A DNA stretch of 64,000 nucleotides from Lachancea thermotolerans CBS 6340 (taxonomy: Eukaryota; Ascomycota; Saccharomycetes; Saccharomycetales; Saccharomycetaceae), in contig NC_013084.1 in the NCBI RefSeq assembly GCF_000142805.1, positions 620,001-684,000 on the forward strand, in the 5' to 3' direction. The notes below the pieces were generated by a model. The model ran no database searches. It worked only from the letters and a program-made list of their open reading frames with translations, and was not told the origin of the DNA. The position numbers and the translations under genes were made by a program. Positions 10,668-18,923 of the stretch are shown in pieces (positions within the stretch are counted from its first letter, which is position 1; each line of letters starts with the position of its first letter).

Positions 10668-12062
10668 TCATCCGGGCGCAAGAGAGCTCGGATCGTGGTG
10701 GTACTCGAAATGCACAAATGCCGCGGCGGGACCTGCCAGCTCGATCCACCAGCTCTGTAGTGGCGTGTCGCTTGCGGCCGCCAGCCGCCGCAGCGCACGC
10801 TTGTGTAGGTCGACGAGAAGTCTTTCCAGAGGTGCGCTGCGGGCAAGTCCGAGTAGATCGCAGGCCCTACGGAAATCGATCTTGCCTGTGTAGGAGCGCA
10901 GTTCGACGAGGGCGGCGATGCGCTGGGTCACGTAATCGTCGCAGTTCTTGAGAACCCTGAGGTTCAGGATACGGCCTTGCGCGAAAACGCTGATGAGGCC
11001 TGCGCGCGCGAGCCGCTGTAGAACGTCGGCAAAAAGCGAGCTGGCAACTTCATCCACGGGTCGCGCCTGGCGGCGCGCCCGCTGGGCGGCGACGCGGCGA
11101 AGAACTCGTAAAGGGCCAGGGCTCCGGAAGGTGTTCAGAGTGGAGACCTCGACACGGTTCTGCGTGAGGAGGTGGTCCAGAACGTGGCGGACGTAATCGT
11201 GGACACTTGCGCGAGGACCTGCGGCTTGGTCGATGGTCTCCACAAGCTCGGGCGCGCGAGAACGTTCGTGCATTTCCGGGCTTCGGGCCTGTGTTTGCTC
11301 ATGGCGCCCGGTGTGAGGCTCCGACTCTGCCTCTTGGTCGCCCAGCACCATGTCTTGGGAGACGTGCTTGAAAGGAAGCACAATCTCGCGAGGCCCCTCG
11401 GAATAGTCATCGGCGATCTTCATCTCCCTTTGGTAGTGCTGCTGCTCCAGCCATTGGATAAAGTTGTAGCTAGACGGAGGGGCGTTGCCCGCTGGCGCAC
11501 AGACGCGATCCAGTACGGCCTTCTCCACCGTCCAAGGGACGCTCAGCTCTCTGCGCCACTTCATTGCCCTCTTCCAAAACTCGATCTCATCTTGAAGTTC
11601 GCTGCAAATCCTTACGCTCTGAACGTCCAGCTCTCCGAACCTGTTCATTTGCCCGGCAAGCTTGAGCGTCCAGCCGCTCAGGTCCCCTAAGGGGAGCCCG
11701 CTCCGCAGAACAACGCCTTTAGAGCACTTGACACTCAACAAAGTGGGCGGGCCTCGAGGTTCCCGCGTGGAGTCGTCAAGTTTAAACATGGCATTGTCAC
11801 ATTCACCTATTAGCTTCCATTTCCAGCCCGCTACGCAGCCTAGTACTTCGACAGAGCCGATTGGGTAGTTTCCGTATAACCAAGCGTCTGGCTCACCAGC
11901 ATAGTACTTCTGAGTTATGATCTTTGAACGTTTAAAGTGGTAGCTCAAGTCGCAGACAAGGCAAGGCACTGTTGTCTGAAAAGTCGGGCTTAAATGAAAC
12001 AAGCTGGGGACATAATAGTCTACATCTTTGTTTCTGTATACTACGTGGTCCCAATTCGCCAT
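10668..12062 (-). CDS. STN1: Telomere-capping CST subunit Stn1
   Basis: 464 residues (S. cerevisiae 494). The N-terminal half, beginning MANWDHVVYRNKDVDYYVPS, is the predicted OB-fold that pairs with Ten1, with the 'YGNYPIGSVEVLGCVAGW' strand pair near residues 60-85. The C-terminal half (about 290-464) is the double winged-helix region that binds Cdc13 and Pol alpha-primase. Stn1 limits telomerase and 5'-end resection. STN1 is next to PDC2 in S. cerevisiae (YDR082W, YDR081C); here a hydroxyisourate hydrolase gene separates them. The 3' half of the gene is much more GC-rich than the 5' half. The identification combines similarity and synteny; Stn1 evolves fast. Confidence 0.85.
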   Translation of the reverse strand: MANWDHVVYRNKDVDYYVPSLFHLSPTFQTTVPCLVCDLSYHFKRSKIITQKYYAGEPDAWLYGNYPIGSVEVLGCVAGWKWKLIGECDNAMFKLDDSTREPRGPPTLLSVKCSKGVVLRSGLPLGDLSGWTLKLAGQMNRFGELDVQSVRICSELQDEIEFWKRAMKWRRELSVPWTVEKAVLDRVCAPAGNAPPSSYNFIQWLEQQHYQREMKIADDYSEGPREIVLPFKHVSQDMVLGDQEAESEPHTGRHEQTQARSPEMHERSRAPELVETIDQAAGPRASVHDYVRHVLDHLLTQNRVEVSTLNTFRSPGPLRVLRRVAAQRARRQARPVDEVASSLFADVLQRLARAGLISVFAQGRILNLRVLKNCDDYVTQRIAALVELRSYTGKIDFRRACDLLGLARSAPLERLLVDLHKRALRRLAAASDTPLQSWWIELAGPAAAFVHFEYHHDPSSLAPG

Positions 12063-12256
12063 CTCATAGGCGTTTTTCAGCTACTTTTCTCGCCATTAGC
12101 ATTACTCGCGGCCTTATCCGATGCCCTAGTATCTTGAAATTTAGTTTTATCAAAATATATAAGACTTATAAGGAAAACCGAAATGTGGGGAGGGGACATG
12201 CTGGGGCAAGAGACAAGCAGCGTCCATCTCCGTGCTAATTGAATTTTTCAGCAAAC

Positions 12257-12700
12257 ATGAGCAATTCTAAGCCACCTGTTACATGTCACATTCTGGACAC
12301 AACATCCGGGAAGCCAGCTCAAGACGTAACCTGCTCGATATACTTCGTGAGAACCACTGCTGAAAGCTTTGGTTTCGAAGTGAGTGAAACTCAGCCGTTT
12401 GCAGCTGCAAGGACCAATGAAGATGGAAGAATCGGGGCTTGGATCTTCGCGCCGGAACCGTCTAAAAGACCCTTTTTGAAAGAACTTGGCATTTATGAAG
12501 AAAATTCCACCTTAGTGTGGAAGAGTCTCGTGCCAGGGACATACAAGATAAGGTTCCAAACGTCTCGTTACTTTGAGCGACAAAAGAAAACTTGTTTTTT
12601 CCCTTTTGTTGAGATCTTCTTCGAAGTTTCTGATTCCAGGCACTACCACATTCCATTGCTTCTCAGCAACTACGCGTACTCCACTTACCGTGGTAGTTAA
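12257..12700 (+). CDS. 5-hydroxyisourate hydrolase (transthyretin-like)
   Basis: 147 residues from ATG 12257; the frame is open a few codons further upstream but has no earlier ATG. The protein carries the family's signature: N-terminal TCHILDTTSGKPA with His11, Arg58 in DGRIG, the HYHIPLLLS strand (His131) and the invariant C-terminal YRGS (144-147). It hydrolyses 5-hydroxyisourate, the product of urate oxidase, toward allantoin. S. cerevisiae has no urate oxidase and, to my knowledge, no such enzyme, so this yeast probably keeps the urate step of purine-nitrogen use. No other purine gene is visible nearby. It is divergent from STN1 (194-bp promoter). All expected catalytic residues are present. 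Confidence 0.92.
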   Translation: MSNSKPPVTCHILDTTSGKPAQDVTCSIYFVRTTAESFGFEVSETQPFAAARTNEDGRIGAWIFAPEPSKRPFLKELGIYEENSTLVWKSLVPGTYKIRFQTSRYFERQKKTCFFPFVEIFFEVSDSRHYHIPLLLSNYAYSTYRGS

Positions 12701-13265
12701 GGCATCACTAGCCCCACTCAACCCCCGGTACACTGTGATTATACTGGTGCCCTTGGAACGGGTCAAAGGTATTTAACGTGCTCCGTGCAAGTTTTTACGT
12801 TCTTCATTACTGTGCCGAACCAACAATAGCTCTCCCTCTAATCTTCAGCTACCGAAGCCAAATACAATGCCTCACACTTTAGTTTATATTTCATGCAATA
12901 CAGCCGCTTTAGTTAGCTTTTTTATATCGAAAGCCAGGTTTGTTCGCGTCACATGCCTTCTTTTGCAGGCAGGCGATGAGCTCATCTTGAATTTAGATGA
13001 ATTTTCACTTGATCAGTAGTACATTGAAACTAAGTTCAATAAGCTCCGAAACCAAAAAAATAAACCATCGGCGAACAGCTCGACTAGTCGACAGGCCCTT
13101 CCGTTGAAAGTAGTTAGCAGACCTCTTAGTCAAGTCCTCAAATTTTTCGCTAGCTTCGGCATCAAAACAAGTTTGTTTGAATTCGGGAAAGTAGCGGACT
13201 AGTACAACACTTTTAACTGGGCGTATCTCCGATATCAAAATTACACCGAGGAACACAACAGAGAG
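12701..13265. other. Intergenic: hydrolase 3' end and PDC2 promoter
   Basis: 565 bp, mostly AT-rich. No RNA gene or conserved frame is seen. An 83-codon frame on the minus strand (13005-13256) has no recognisable features and overlaps the expected PDC2 promoter. Confidence 0.5.
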
Positions 13266-15656
13266 ATGGGTCTACTTTCAGTCGAGCAAAAGTACAACAT
13301 CATACTGATGGCCGAGAGGCACCCTAAGTGGACCCAGTTGGAGCTAGCTCGTTGGGCTTACGAGGCATACCAGCTATCGAGCTGCCCCTCTCAAGGAACC
13401 ATTTCGCGTCTCTTGGCCAGAAAAAGTGTCTTCATGAACTCAAAAGAGCATGAAAAAGACGCAAACAGATTAAGAAAGCCCAATAACATATTGGTTCGTC
13501 GCATTCTGCAGGAATGGGTTTCTCAAAGCATTTGGAATGGCATACCGATTTCGCCTCCTATAATCCAGGACACTGCACAGTCAGTATGGCACCGAATACC
13601 CGCAGAGCATCGAGAAGGCAATGGTTCTTTTAGCTACAAGTGGATCACACACTTTCTTTCTAAGATGGACGTCAATGTTTCGAGTTTAGACGAAGAGCCA
13701 CCCAAGCCGCCCAAAGTGTGGACGTTTGAGGAAAGGGGAACTCTAAAGGAATTTCTTTGCAAAATCCCTGCCAGAAATTTGTTCACTTTAGATGAAACTT
13801 TTCTTGCTTACAACCTGCCCCTCGACTATGCACAATATGAGACAAACCAAGTGCAGAGAAGGATAGAGGTTGTTACTGTCATGCTTTGTGCCAACTTAGA
13901 TGGCTCCGAAAAAATGAATCCCTTGGTAATAGGCAAGTACGAAAACTATAGAAGTTTTCGTAATCATTTTTCAAGTGAGCCTCCTGAAGGTGCTTCCCAG
14001 TTATCTTTGGGCAACAAGATGGCCAAAAAGTTTTCGCTGACTTACTATAACAACCGCAAGTCTTGGCTTACCAGTAACTTATTTCATGATTGGCTGGTTT
14101 GGTGGGATAAGCGGCTGGTGGTTGACAACCGAAAAATTTACATTGTGCTTGATGACTCCTGTTCCCACCGCATTATCAATCTACGGCTCAAGAACATTAA
14201 GCTGATATATACCTCAGCCAATAGCAGATTCTTGCCGTTCAATTGGGGTGTCTTGGATGAATTCAAGACACACTACCGTGTTCAGCAGTACGAGGCTTTA
14301 ACGGAACTACAAGAGAAAATCGAAAAGAAAACAGGTCAAAAGAAGATTCTGACGTATGACCAAAGTCTCCTGAAAATGTCGAATGCATTCAAACTTATCA
14401 AGGTTGCATGGGATGCAATACCCGCTGATACAATCAAAGCTAACTGGAAGAGTTCAGGTATTTTACCTCAGCATATGATCCAACTTGATGAGAGTGTAAG
14501 TATGGCGTTCAAGAAGAACGAGGCTCTAGAAAAAAAGCTTTATGAGGTGAGTGAGAGGTTTCATTGTATGAAACAATGGGACTACGACATGCTGTTGGAT
14601 CTCAACATCGAAAATAAGAATACGAATTTTTTGAGTTCCGAAGAGTTAGTCCAAAGCGCTATTGTGGACGAATGGGAACCCGAAGAGAAACAGGTTTCTC
14701 TCGAAGATGATTATGGTACCAACGGGTTTAGCTTAGAAGCCTTCGCTCAAGTTGGGGAGGTTGGAAACGACACATTCGGGCATGTTGAGCACTTAAGCCA
14801 TAACCCTACGGAAACACTTGAAAAAAACCTTCTTGTTAGTGATGTTATAGACAGACCAAGTGAGTTTTTCCCCAGCTCCGTGTTGCCCATAAACGATGAT
14901 CAACACATAGAGAATGTCACGGGTCCGCCGCGTTCCAACTCAACTCAGATATACCCCGCGGTAAGTGCCCCGCCCGCCGCCACTGGATATTTGGATGACG
15001 TCTTCAGCACACTTCCACATGAGCCTAGCTCTGCAAACCCTGCGACCTCAATTAATACACATGTCTCGAGTACTTTGCCTGCAACTGACTCTCCCTCTCC
15101 AAATGGAATTCCTGCCGCGGACATTTTAGGAATTGAAACACCGGCTCTGAATCTGGGAAATGAGTTTGATTTAGACTCTGTTAACGACTATCTTGGTCAA
15201 TCTTCAAGCAATCCGCATGAGCCAACCTTTGGAAATCAGCGGTTGGTGATCTTGACTACTCTGCAAACGAACATAGACATCGCAAAATCAATGGGAAACA
15301 TTTTGAAGCATGCTGAATTTAGGGAAGTTGGGTTATCTGATAGGTCGCTCAACGAACTAAGATTCAGCTATAACAACTGCTTGAAGAAAATTAGAAAAGC
15401 AAAGCAGGCTTTAAGTGGCGCTGACAAGAGACTCAGACAGCAGCGTCTAGAGCGCCAGATAATTAATCAAGAGCAGTCTATTGTAAGCACAGCTGCGTCA
15501 CCGAGCTCAAAAATACACCGCCCGGTTGGAATTTCTCCTTCATTAGAGATCGAGAATAGTAACTTCTTCACAAACTTTCCTTCAAATGCGTCATTAGATA
15601 TACCGCCTCATATTCAAAGCGGAACCGAGAACTCAAGCACGCGGCGCTCATCTTAA
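13266..15656 (+). CDS. PDC2: Pdc2, domesticated pogo-type transposase acting as transcription factor
   Basis: 796 residues (S. cerevisiae 925). Residues 1-150 hold two helix-turn-helix units of the CENP-B/Tigger type, starting MGLLSVEQKYNIILMAERHP. A DDE-superfamily core follows; acidic residues stand at the expected places: Asp176 (LFTLDETFLAYN), Asp296 (IVLDDSCSH) and Asp331 (NWGVLDEFK). The C-terminal 300 residues are acidic and Ser/Pro-rich, like an activation domain, ending in a coiled stretch. In S. cerevisiae Pdc2 activates PDC1, PDC5 and thiamine genes. There are no terminal inverted repeats and the position beside VPS41 matches YDR081C, so it is a host gene, not a transposon copy. 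Confidence 0.92.
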   Translation: MGLLSVEQKYNIILMAERHPKWTQLELARWAYEAYQLSSCPSQGTISRLLARKSVFMNSKEHEKDANRLRKPNNILVRRILQEWVSQSIWNGIPISPPIIQDTAQSVWHRIPAEHREGNGSFSYKWITHFLSKMDVNVSSLDEEPPKPPKVWTFEERGTLKEFLCKIPARNLFTLDETFLAYNLPLDYAQYETNQVQRRIEVVTVMLCANLDGSEKMNPLVIGKYENYRSFRNHFSSEPPEGASQLSLGNKMAKKFSLTYYNNRKSWLTSNLFHDWLVWWDKRLVVDNRKIYIVLDDSCSHRIINLRLKNIKLIYTSANSRFLPFNWGVLDEFKTHYRVQQYEALTELQEKIEKKTGQKKILTYDQSLLKMSNAFKLIKVAWDAIPADTIKANWKSSGILPQHMIQLDESVSMAFKKNEALEKKLYEVSERFHCMKQWDYDMLLDLNIENKNTNFLSSEELVQSAIVDEWEPEEKQVSLEDDYGTNGFSLEAFAQVGEVGNDTFGHVEHLSHNPTETLEKNLLVSDVIDRPSEFFPSSVLPINDDQHIENVTGPPRSNSTQIYPAVSAPPAATGYLDDVFSTLPHEPSSANPATSINTHVSSTLPATDSPSPNGIPAADILGIETPALNLGNEFDLDSVNDYLGQSSSNPHEPTFGNQRLVILTTLQTNIDIAKSMGNILKHAEFREVGLSDRSLNELRFSYNNCLKKIRKAKQALSGADKRLRQQRLERQIINQEQSIVSTAASPSSKIHRPVGISPSLEIENSNFFTNFPSNASLDIPPHIQSGTENSSTRRSS

Positions 15657-15711
15657 ACTAGCTTTCGAATGCCATTGAACTTGTGAATTTAGTTAAAAGA
15701 GCGCACAGTTG

Positions 15712-15727
15712 TATATATATATATATA
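15712..15727. repeat. (TA)8 tract in the convergent PDC2/VPS41 3' region
   Basis: An alternating TA run lies in the 87-bp gap between two converging genes. TATATA elements act as efficiency elements for yeast 3'-end formation and work on both strands, so this probably serves both genes. Confidence 0.6.
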
Positions 15728-15743
15728 ATTACATATTAGAAAA

Positions 15744-18542
15744 TCATGCATTATTCACTTCAAAGGGCTTCCCCATATCTCTTAAGTTTAAAAATTCATG
15801 AGCAAGCTGGTTTGTTTCATCATCAATTATTTTGAAAACGCCTGTGCCAACGTTTAAGCTCAAGAAGTTTTCCTTTGTGACATTTTCCAATGATACTTTG
15901 AGGCCCGTTATGTCCATTTTTTCTGGGACTCGTTTGACTACCTCGGGGTAAGCAGTTCCTATGTCTGCTCTGGGATCAAGTAGCTTCTCGATAAAGCTTG
16001 GCTTGTTCATGCTGTAGGTGACTAAGTACTCCCAGAGCTCAGAATCGCCCGAACCTTTGACGAATTCTATCGCAAGCTGGGGATCATTTTTCTTATCGAT
16101 AATAAGTGATAGTGCTTTCCGTGTTTCTCCGACTTTGCCCCAAAGATAGATCAGCTCGTTAAAACAATTTTCGTCACTGGCGCATAGGTCTATGGCTTTA
16201 TCGATGTTGTAGTCGTTTTTTGATCTCAAGAAATCCAGTAAATGAGTTTTGTCATATTCATAATAGAGCTCTAGCATGTCGTCTTCATAGGGTGCAATCA
16301 TAAGGGAGTTTACACTCGATGCTTTTCGAAAGAAAAGGAAAAGTAAAAGACGAAGCTCCCTAGGAGAGGATAGTTTAGGTATTATGGAATTGACCCCAAT
16401 CATGTGAGCGCCTTCGACGAGCAGTTCAACTGGCTTTTGAAACACTTTTACAGCATCACGTAGGTCCAGACTCGAAAGCTCCTTAGCGCTACCATTGAAT
16501 GGAAGAAGCAAAATTTCAACTAGTTGATTTGAGAACATAGATAGAAGTTTGCGTCGACGAATGATGTCCAAAGCTCTCTGATCTTTTAGTTTTATCAAGT
16601 GCGGGATAGCCTTTACGTCGTTTCCATTCTCTATAAGCAAAAAAACAAGGTCTTTTCGGTAATCTGCAGAGTTTTCGGGATCCTGTTCTATAACCTCCTC
16701 TAGCTTTTCGCAAAATGCTCCTAAGGAGAACAGCTTCTTTGGCCAAAGCCGTAGATATTTTGAAAAATTAGAGATTTGGTTCGCTTTTAGGTAATAATTC
16801 AAAGTGGCGTCATAGACTTGGTTGTCTAAAGGGGGCTCCGTTGGAATTAAGTCCACAATCACGTTGGCTTGTTCTCTTTCAAGTAGTAACAATATGTAAT
16901 TACCCCAGTCTTTGATAACATGGGCTTCAAAATAATCGTCTTTCCTGTCGTCGTGAGCTTCGGAGAAAACCTCCGTTATGCTTTTTGCAGCTTCTTTCCA
17001 ATTTTCTTGGGAAACTGTTTTATTTATGTGACGCTTACCAGCTTCAAGTCTAGCGCTTTTATCAACCGCATAAAGCCCAATTTTCCACGCTTCATAATCG
17101 TGGCCAGTATTTGAAAACCAATCGAACCTTTCTTTCAGTGATAACTCATGGGCTGCTACAGCGTCTTTGGCACTAATCATATAGTATTCAGTTGCACCCT
17201 TGCCTATGTGCTTCCCCAAATGGTAATCTTTTACAGTCAAGTTCTGGTAGCTCTTAGATACCACTTCATCACTGTGAATTTCCAAACCGGAGAACATGTC
17301 AATAACTTTAAACCGAGGGAGTTCTGATTTGTTTTTGACAGTTTTCGATGGTGGTACCTCTAAGCAAAGGAGCTGGTCATTTTTGAATGAAACAACGCCT
17401 GCTAAAACTGTGTTCACGTATAAGTAATGCTCCTGATCTATCTTTTTATCGGGGGCTGCCCTCAAACTTGACGCAGCGCTGGAAAGAATTGACCCCAAAT
17501 GGTTTCCGTGCTGGGGTAATTTTGTTAATGAGATTTTGAAGGTCCATATGTGGTTTGCCCATACTACAATGATTCTGTCTGTCTCTGGGAAATGAACCGA
17601 AGGCCAGTATAAATCAGGCCTTGTTCCTTGCTCATCCCTCGGAAAAGGCACTTGTAAAAGTTTTGTTTTCGAAGATATGCTGTAGAATGTTATTCCACTG
17701 TCGTTCATCCAAAAGAGAACATCATCTACGGTGTATATGCCCACTACAGGGCCGTTGTCTCTGTCGAGGATTATGTCCAACCTGTTTCCTAGCCAATTCC
17801 GTTGGGAGAGGATCACTTCACCTGCCATCCCACCGGAGACAAATGTTTTACTGGTTTTATATTTGTCATCTAAAACCACCGCATGAACTGGCCTTTTGAA
17901 GTCGCAAGCGAGCATGCCAGCACTATCCCTAACAGATCCTATGACAACACTCCCATCAATAGATGAGGTTGCAAATATGTCGCCGTCTGTAAAAATTGAG
18001 GTGATTGAAGCTCTATGACATCGAAAAGTTCGTATCGTTGTGAAATCGGTTTCGGTGAAGTGCAAAAAGCCAGCATGAGTAGCAAACGCGAACACTTTTT
18101 CGTGAAATTGGCAGGCTGAAATAGAGTCCCGTGTGAAAAAGTTCTTAGGGAGCTTTGTAATTCTTGTGTAATTCAAAAGAGGTGGTTCCTCGTCCTCCTC
18201 CTCCTCCTCCTCCTCCTCATCCTCTTCTTCTTCTTCACTTTGGTCCTCACTCTCGACATCACTTCCGCTCACGGCCTCGCTTTCTGCGTTATTTTTATCT
18301 TTATTGCCTGAGACCTCTGCGCCCTCTAATCTTGACGCAAATCCATCGCGTATCTCAGTTCTGTCTATGCTCTTGGTCTCATCCATGTTTCCTTCCTTAC
18401 TGTTGGAAGATACATCCAGATCATCTTTTTTGTTATCTTGAGATAGGGGCCCTTTTTCTGCTTGTCCGCCGAGGCCCACTGGATTATGCTCTTCGCTGCT
18501 CTCTTGTATTAACGACAATTTGGCATCACTTTGGGTCATCAT
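15744..18542 (-). CDS. VPS41: HOPS subunit Vps41
   Basis: 932 residues (S. cerevisiae 992). The N-terminus is disordered and very acidic, with a near-continuous Glu/Asp run at about residues 100-125, then YTRITKLPKNFF opens the beta-propeller domain. The second half is alpha-solenoid with a clathrin heavy-chain repeat (about 560-760). Vps41 binds Ypt7 on the vacuole and tethers endosomes and AP-3 vesicles for fusion. Two ATGs stand in tandem at the start. No C-terminal RING motif is evident, as in the S. cerevisiae protein. Synteny with PDC2 and TFB5 matches YDR080W. Confidence 0.93.
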   Translation of the reverse strand: MMTQSDAKLSLIQESSEEHNPVGLGGQAEKGPLSQDNKKDDLDVSSNSKEGNMDETKSIDRTEIRDGFASRLEGAEVSGNKDKNNAESEAVSGSDVESEDQSEEEEEDEEEEEEEEDEEPPLLNYTRITKLPKNFFTRDSISACQFHEKVFAFATHAGFLHFTETDFTTIRTFRCHRASITSIFTDGDIFATSSIDGSVVIGSVRDSAGMLACDFKRPVHAVVLDDKYKTSKTFVSGGMAGEVILSQRNWLGNRLDIILDRDNGPVVGIYTVDDVLFWMNDSGITFYSISSKTKLLQVPFPRDEQGTRPDLYWPSVHFPETDRIIVVWANHIWTFKISLTKLPQHGNHLGSILSSAASSLRAAPDKKIDQEHYLYVNTVLAGVVSFKNDQLLCLEVPPSKTVKNKSELPRFKVIDMFSGLEIHSDEVVSKSYQNLTVKDYHLGKHIGKGATEYYMISAKDAVAAHELSLKERFDWFSNTGHDYEAWKIGLYAVDKSARLEAGKRHINKTVSQENWKEAAKSITEVFSEAHDDRKDDYFEAHVIKDWGNYILLLLEREQANVIVDLIPTEPPLDNQVYDATLNYYLKANQISNFSKYLRLWPKKLFSLGAFCEKLEEVIEQDPENSADYRKDLVFLLIENGNDVKAIPHLIKLKDQRALDIIRRRKLLSMFSNQLVEILLLPFNGSAKELSSLDLRDAVKVFQKPVELLVEGAHMIGVNSIIPKLSSPRELRLLLFLFFRKASSVNSLMIAPYEDDMLELYYEYDKTHLLDFLRSKNDYNIDKAIDLCASDENCFNELIYLWGKVGETRKALSLIIDKKNDPQLAIEFVKGSGDSELWEYLVTYSMNKPSFIEKLLDPRADIGTAYPEVVKRVPEKMDITGLKVSLENVTKENFLSLNVGTGVFKIIDDETNQLAHEFLNLRDMGKPFEVNNA
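18194..18236. repeat. Trinucleotide tract encoding the Vps41 acidic run
   Basis: (CCT)n followed by (CTT)n on the plus strand, encoding Glu on the minus strand inside VPS41. It is a coding microsatellite likely to vary in length between strains. Confidence 0.8.
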
Positions 18543-18662
18543 TGAGAATCATCGCTTTTTTATTCGTTTAAACAAGATATTTGACCCTAAGTTTCGGTTT
18601 TGTAAATTTCAGGAAATAAGCTAAATTACTAGTTACAAACTTTCAAAAGTTAAGGACCGAGC

Positions 18663-18881
18663 ATGCCGCGAGCTAGGAAAGGCGCCCTTGTTCAATGCGA
18701 TCCTTCCATCAAGGCCCTCATAGTCCAGATTGACACAAACAAGAACGATGTTATCCTTGAGGAGCTTGACGACACACATTTACTAGTAGATCCGACTAAG
18801 GTGGATTTCATCAAGGCTGAGTTAAACAGGCTTATGTCACAAAACATTTACGACCCATTGGACGAAGAAGAAGAATCTTAG
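18663..18881 (+). CDS. TFB5: TFIIH subunit Tfb5
   Basis: 72 residues, exactly the S. cerevisiae length. It starts MPRARKGALVQCDPSIKALI and carries the conserved central VDPTKVDFIKAELN segment of the TFB5/GTF2H5 (TTDA) family. It forms a heterodimer with the C-terminal domain of Tfb2 and stabilises TFIIH, which is needed for nucleotide excision repair. It is divergent from VPS41 with only 120 bp between them and convergent with COG3, whose stop is 43 bp away. Confidence 0.95.
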   Translation: MPRARKGALVQCDPSIKALIVQIDTNKNDVILEELDDTHLLVDPTKVDFIKAELNRLMSQNIYDPLDEEEES

Positions 18882-18923
18882 ATCAATAGTGAGATGTTAC
18901 GTAAAGTGTTTATAAGTCAAATT

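Noticed and set aside
13005-13256. 83-codon minus-strand frame before PDC2
   Set aside because: Lies in the expected PDC2 promoter and has no recognisable content.
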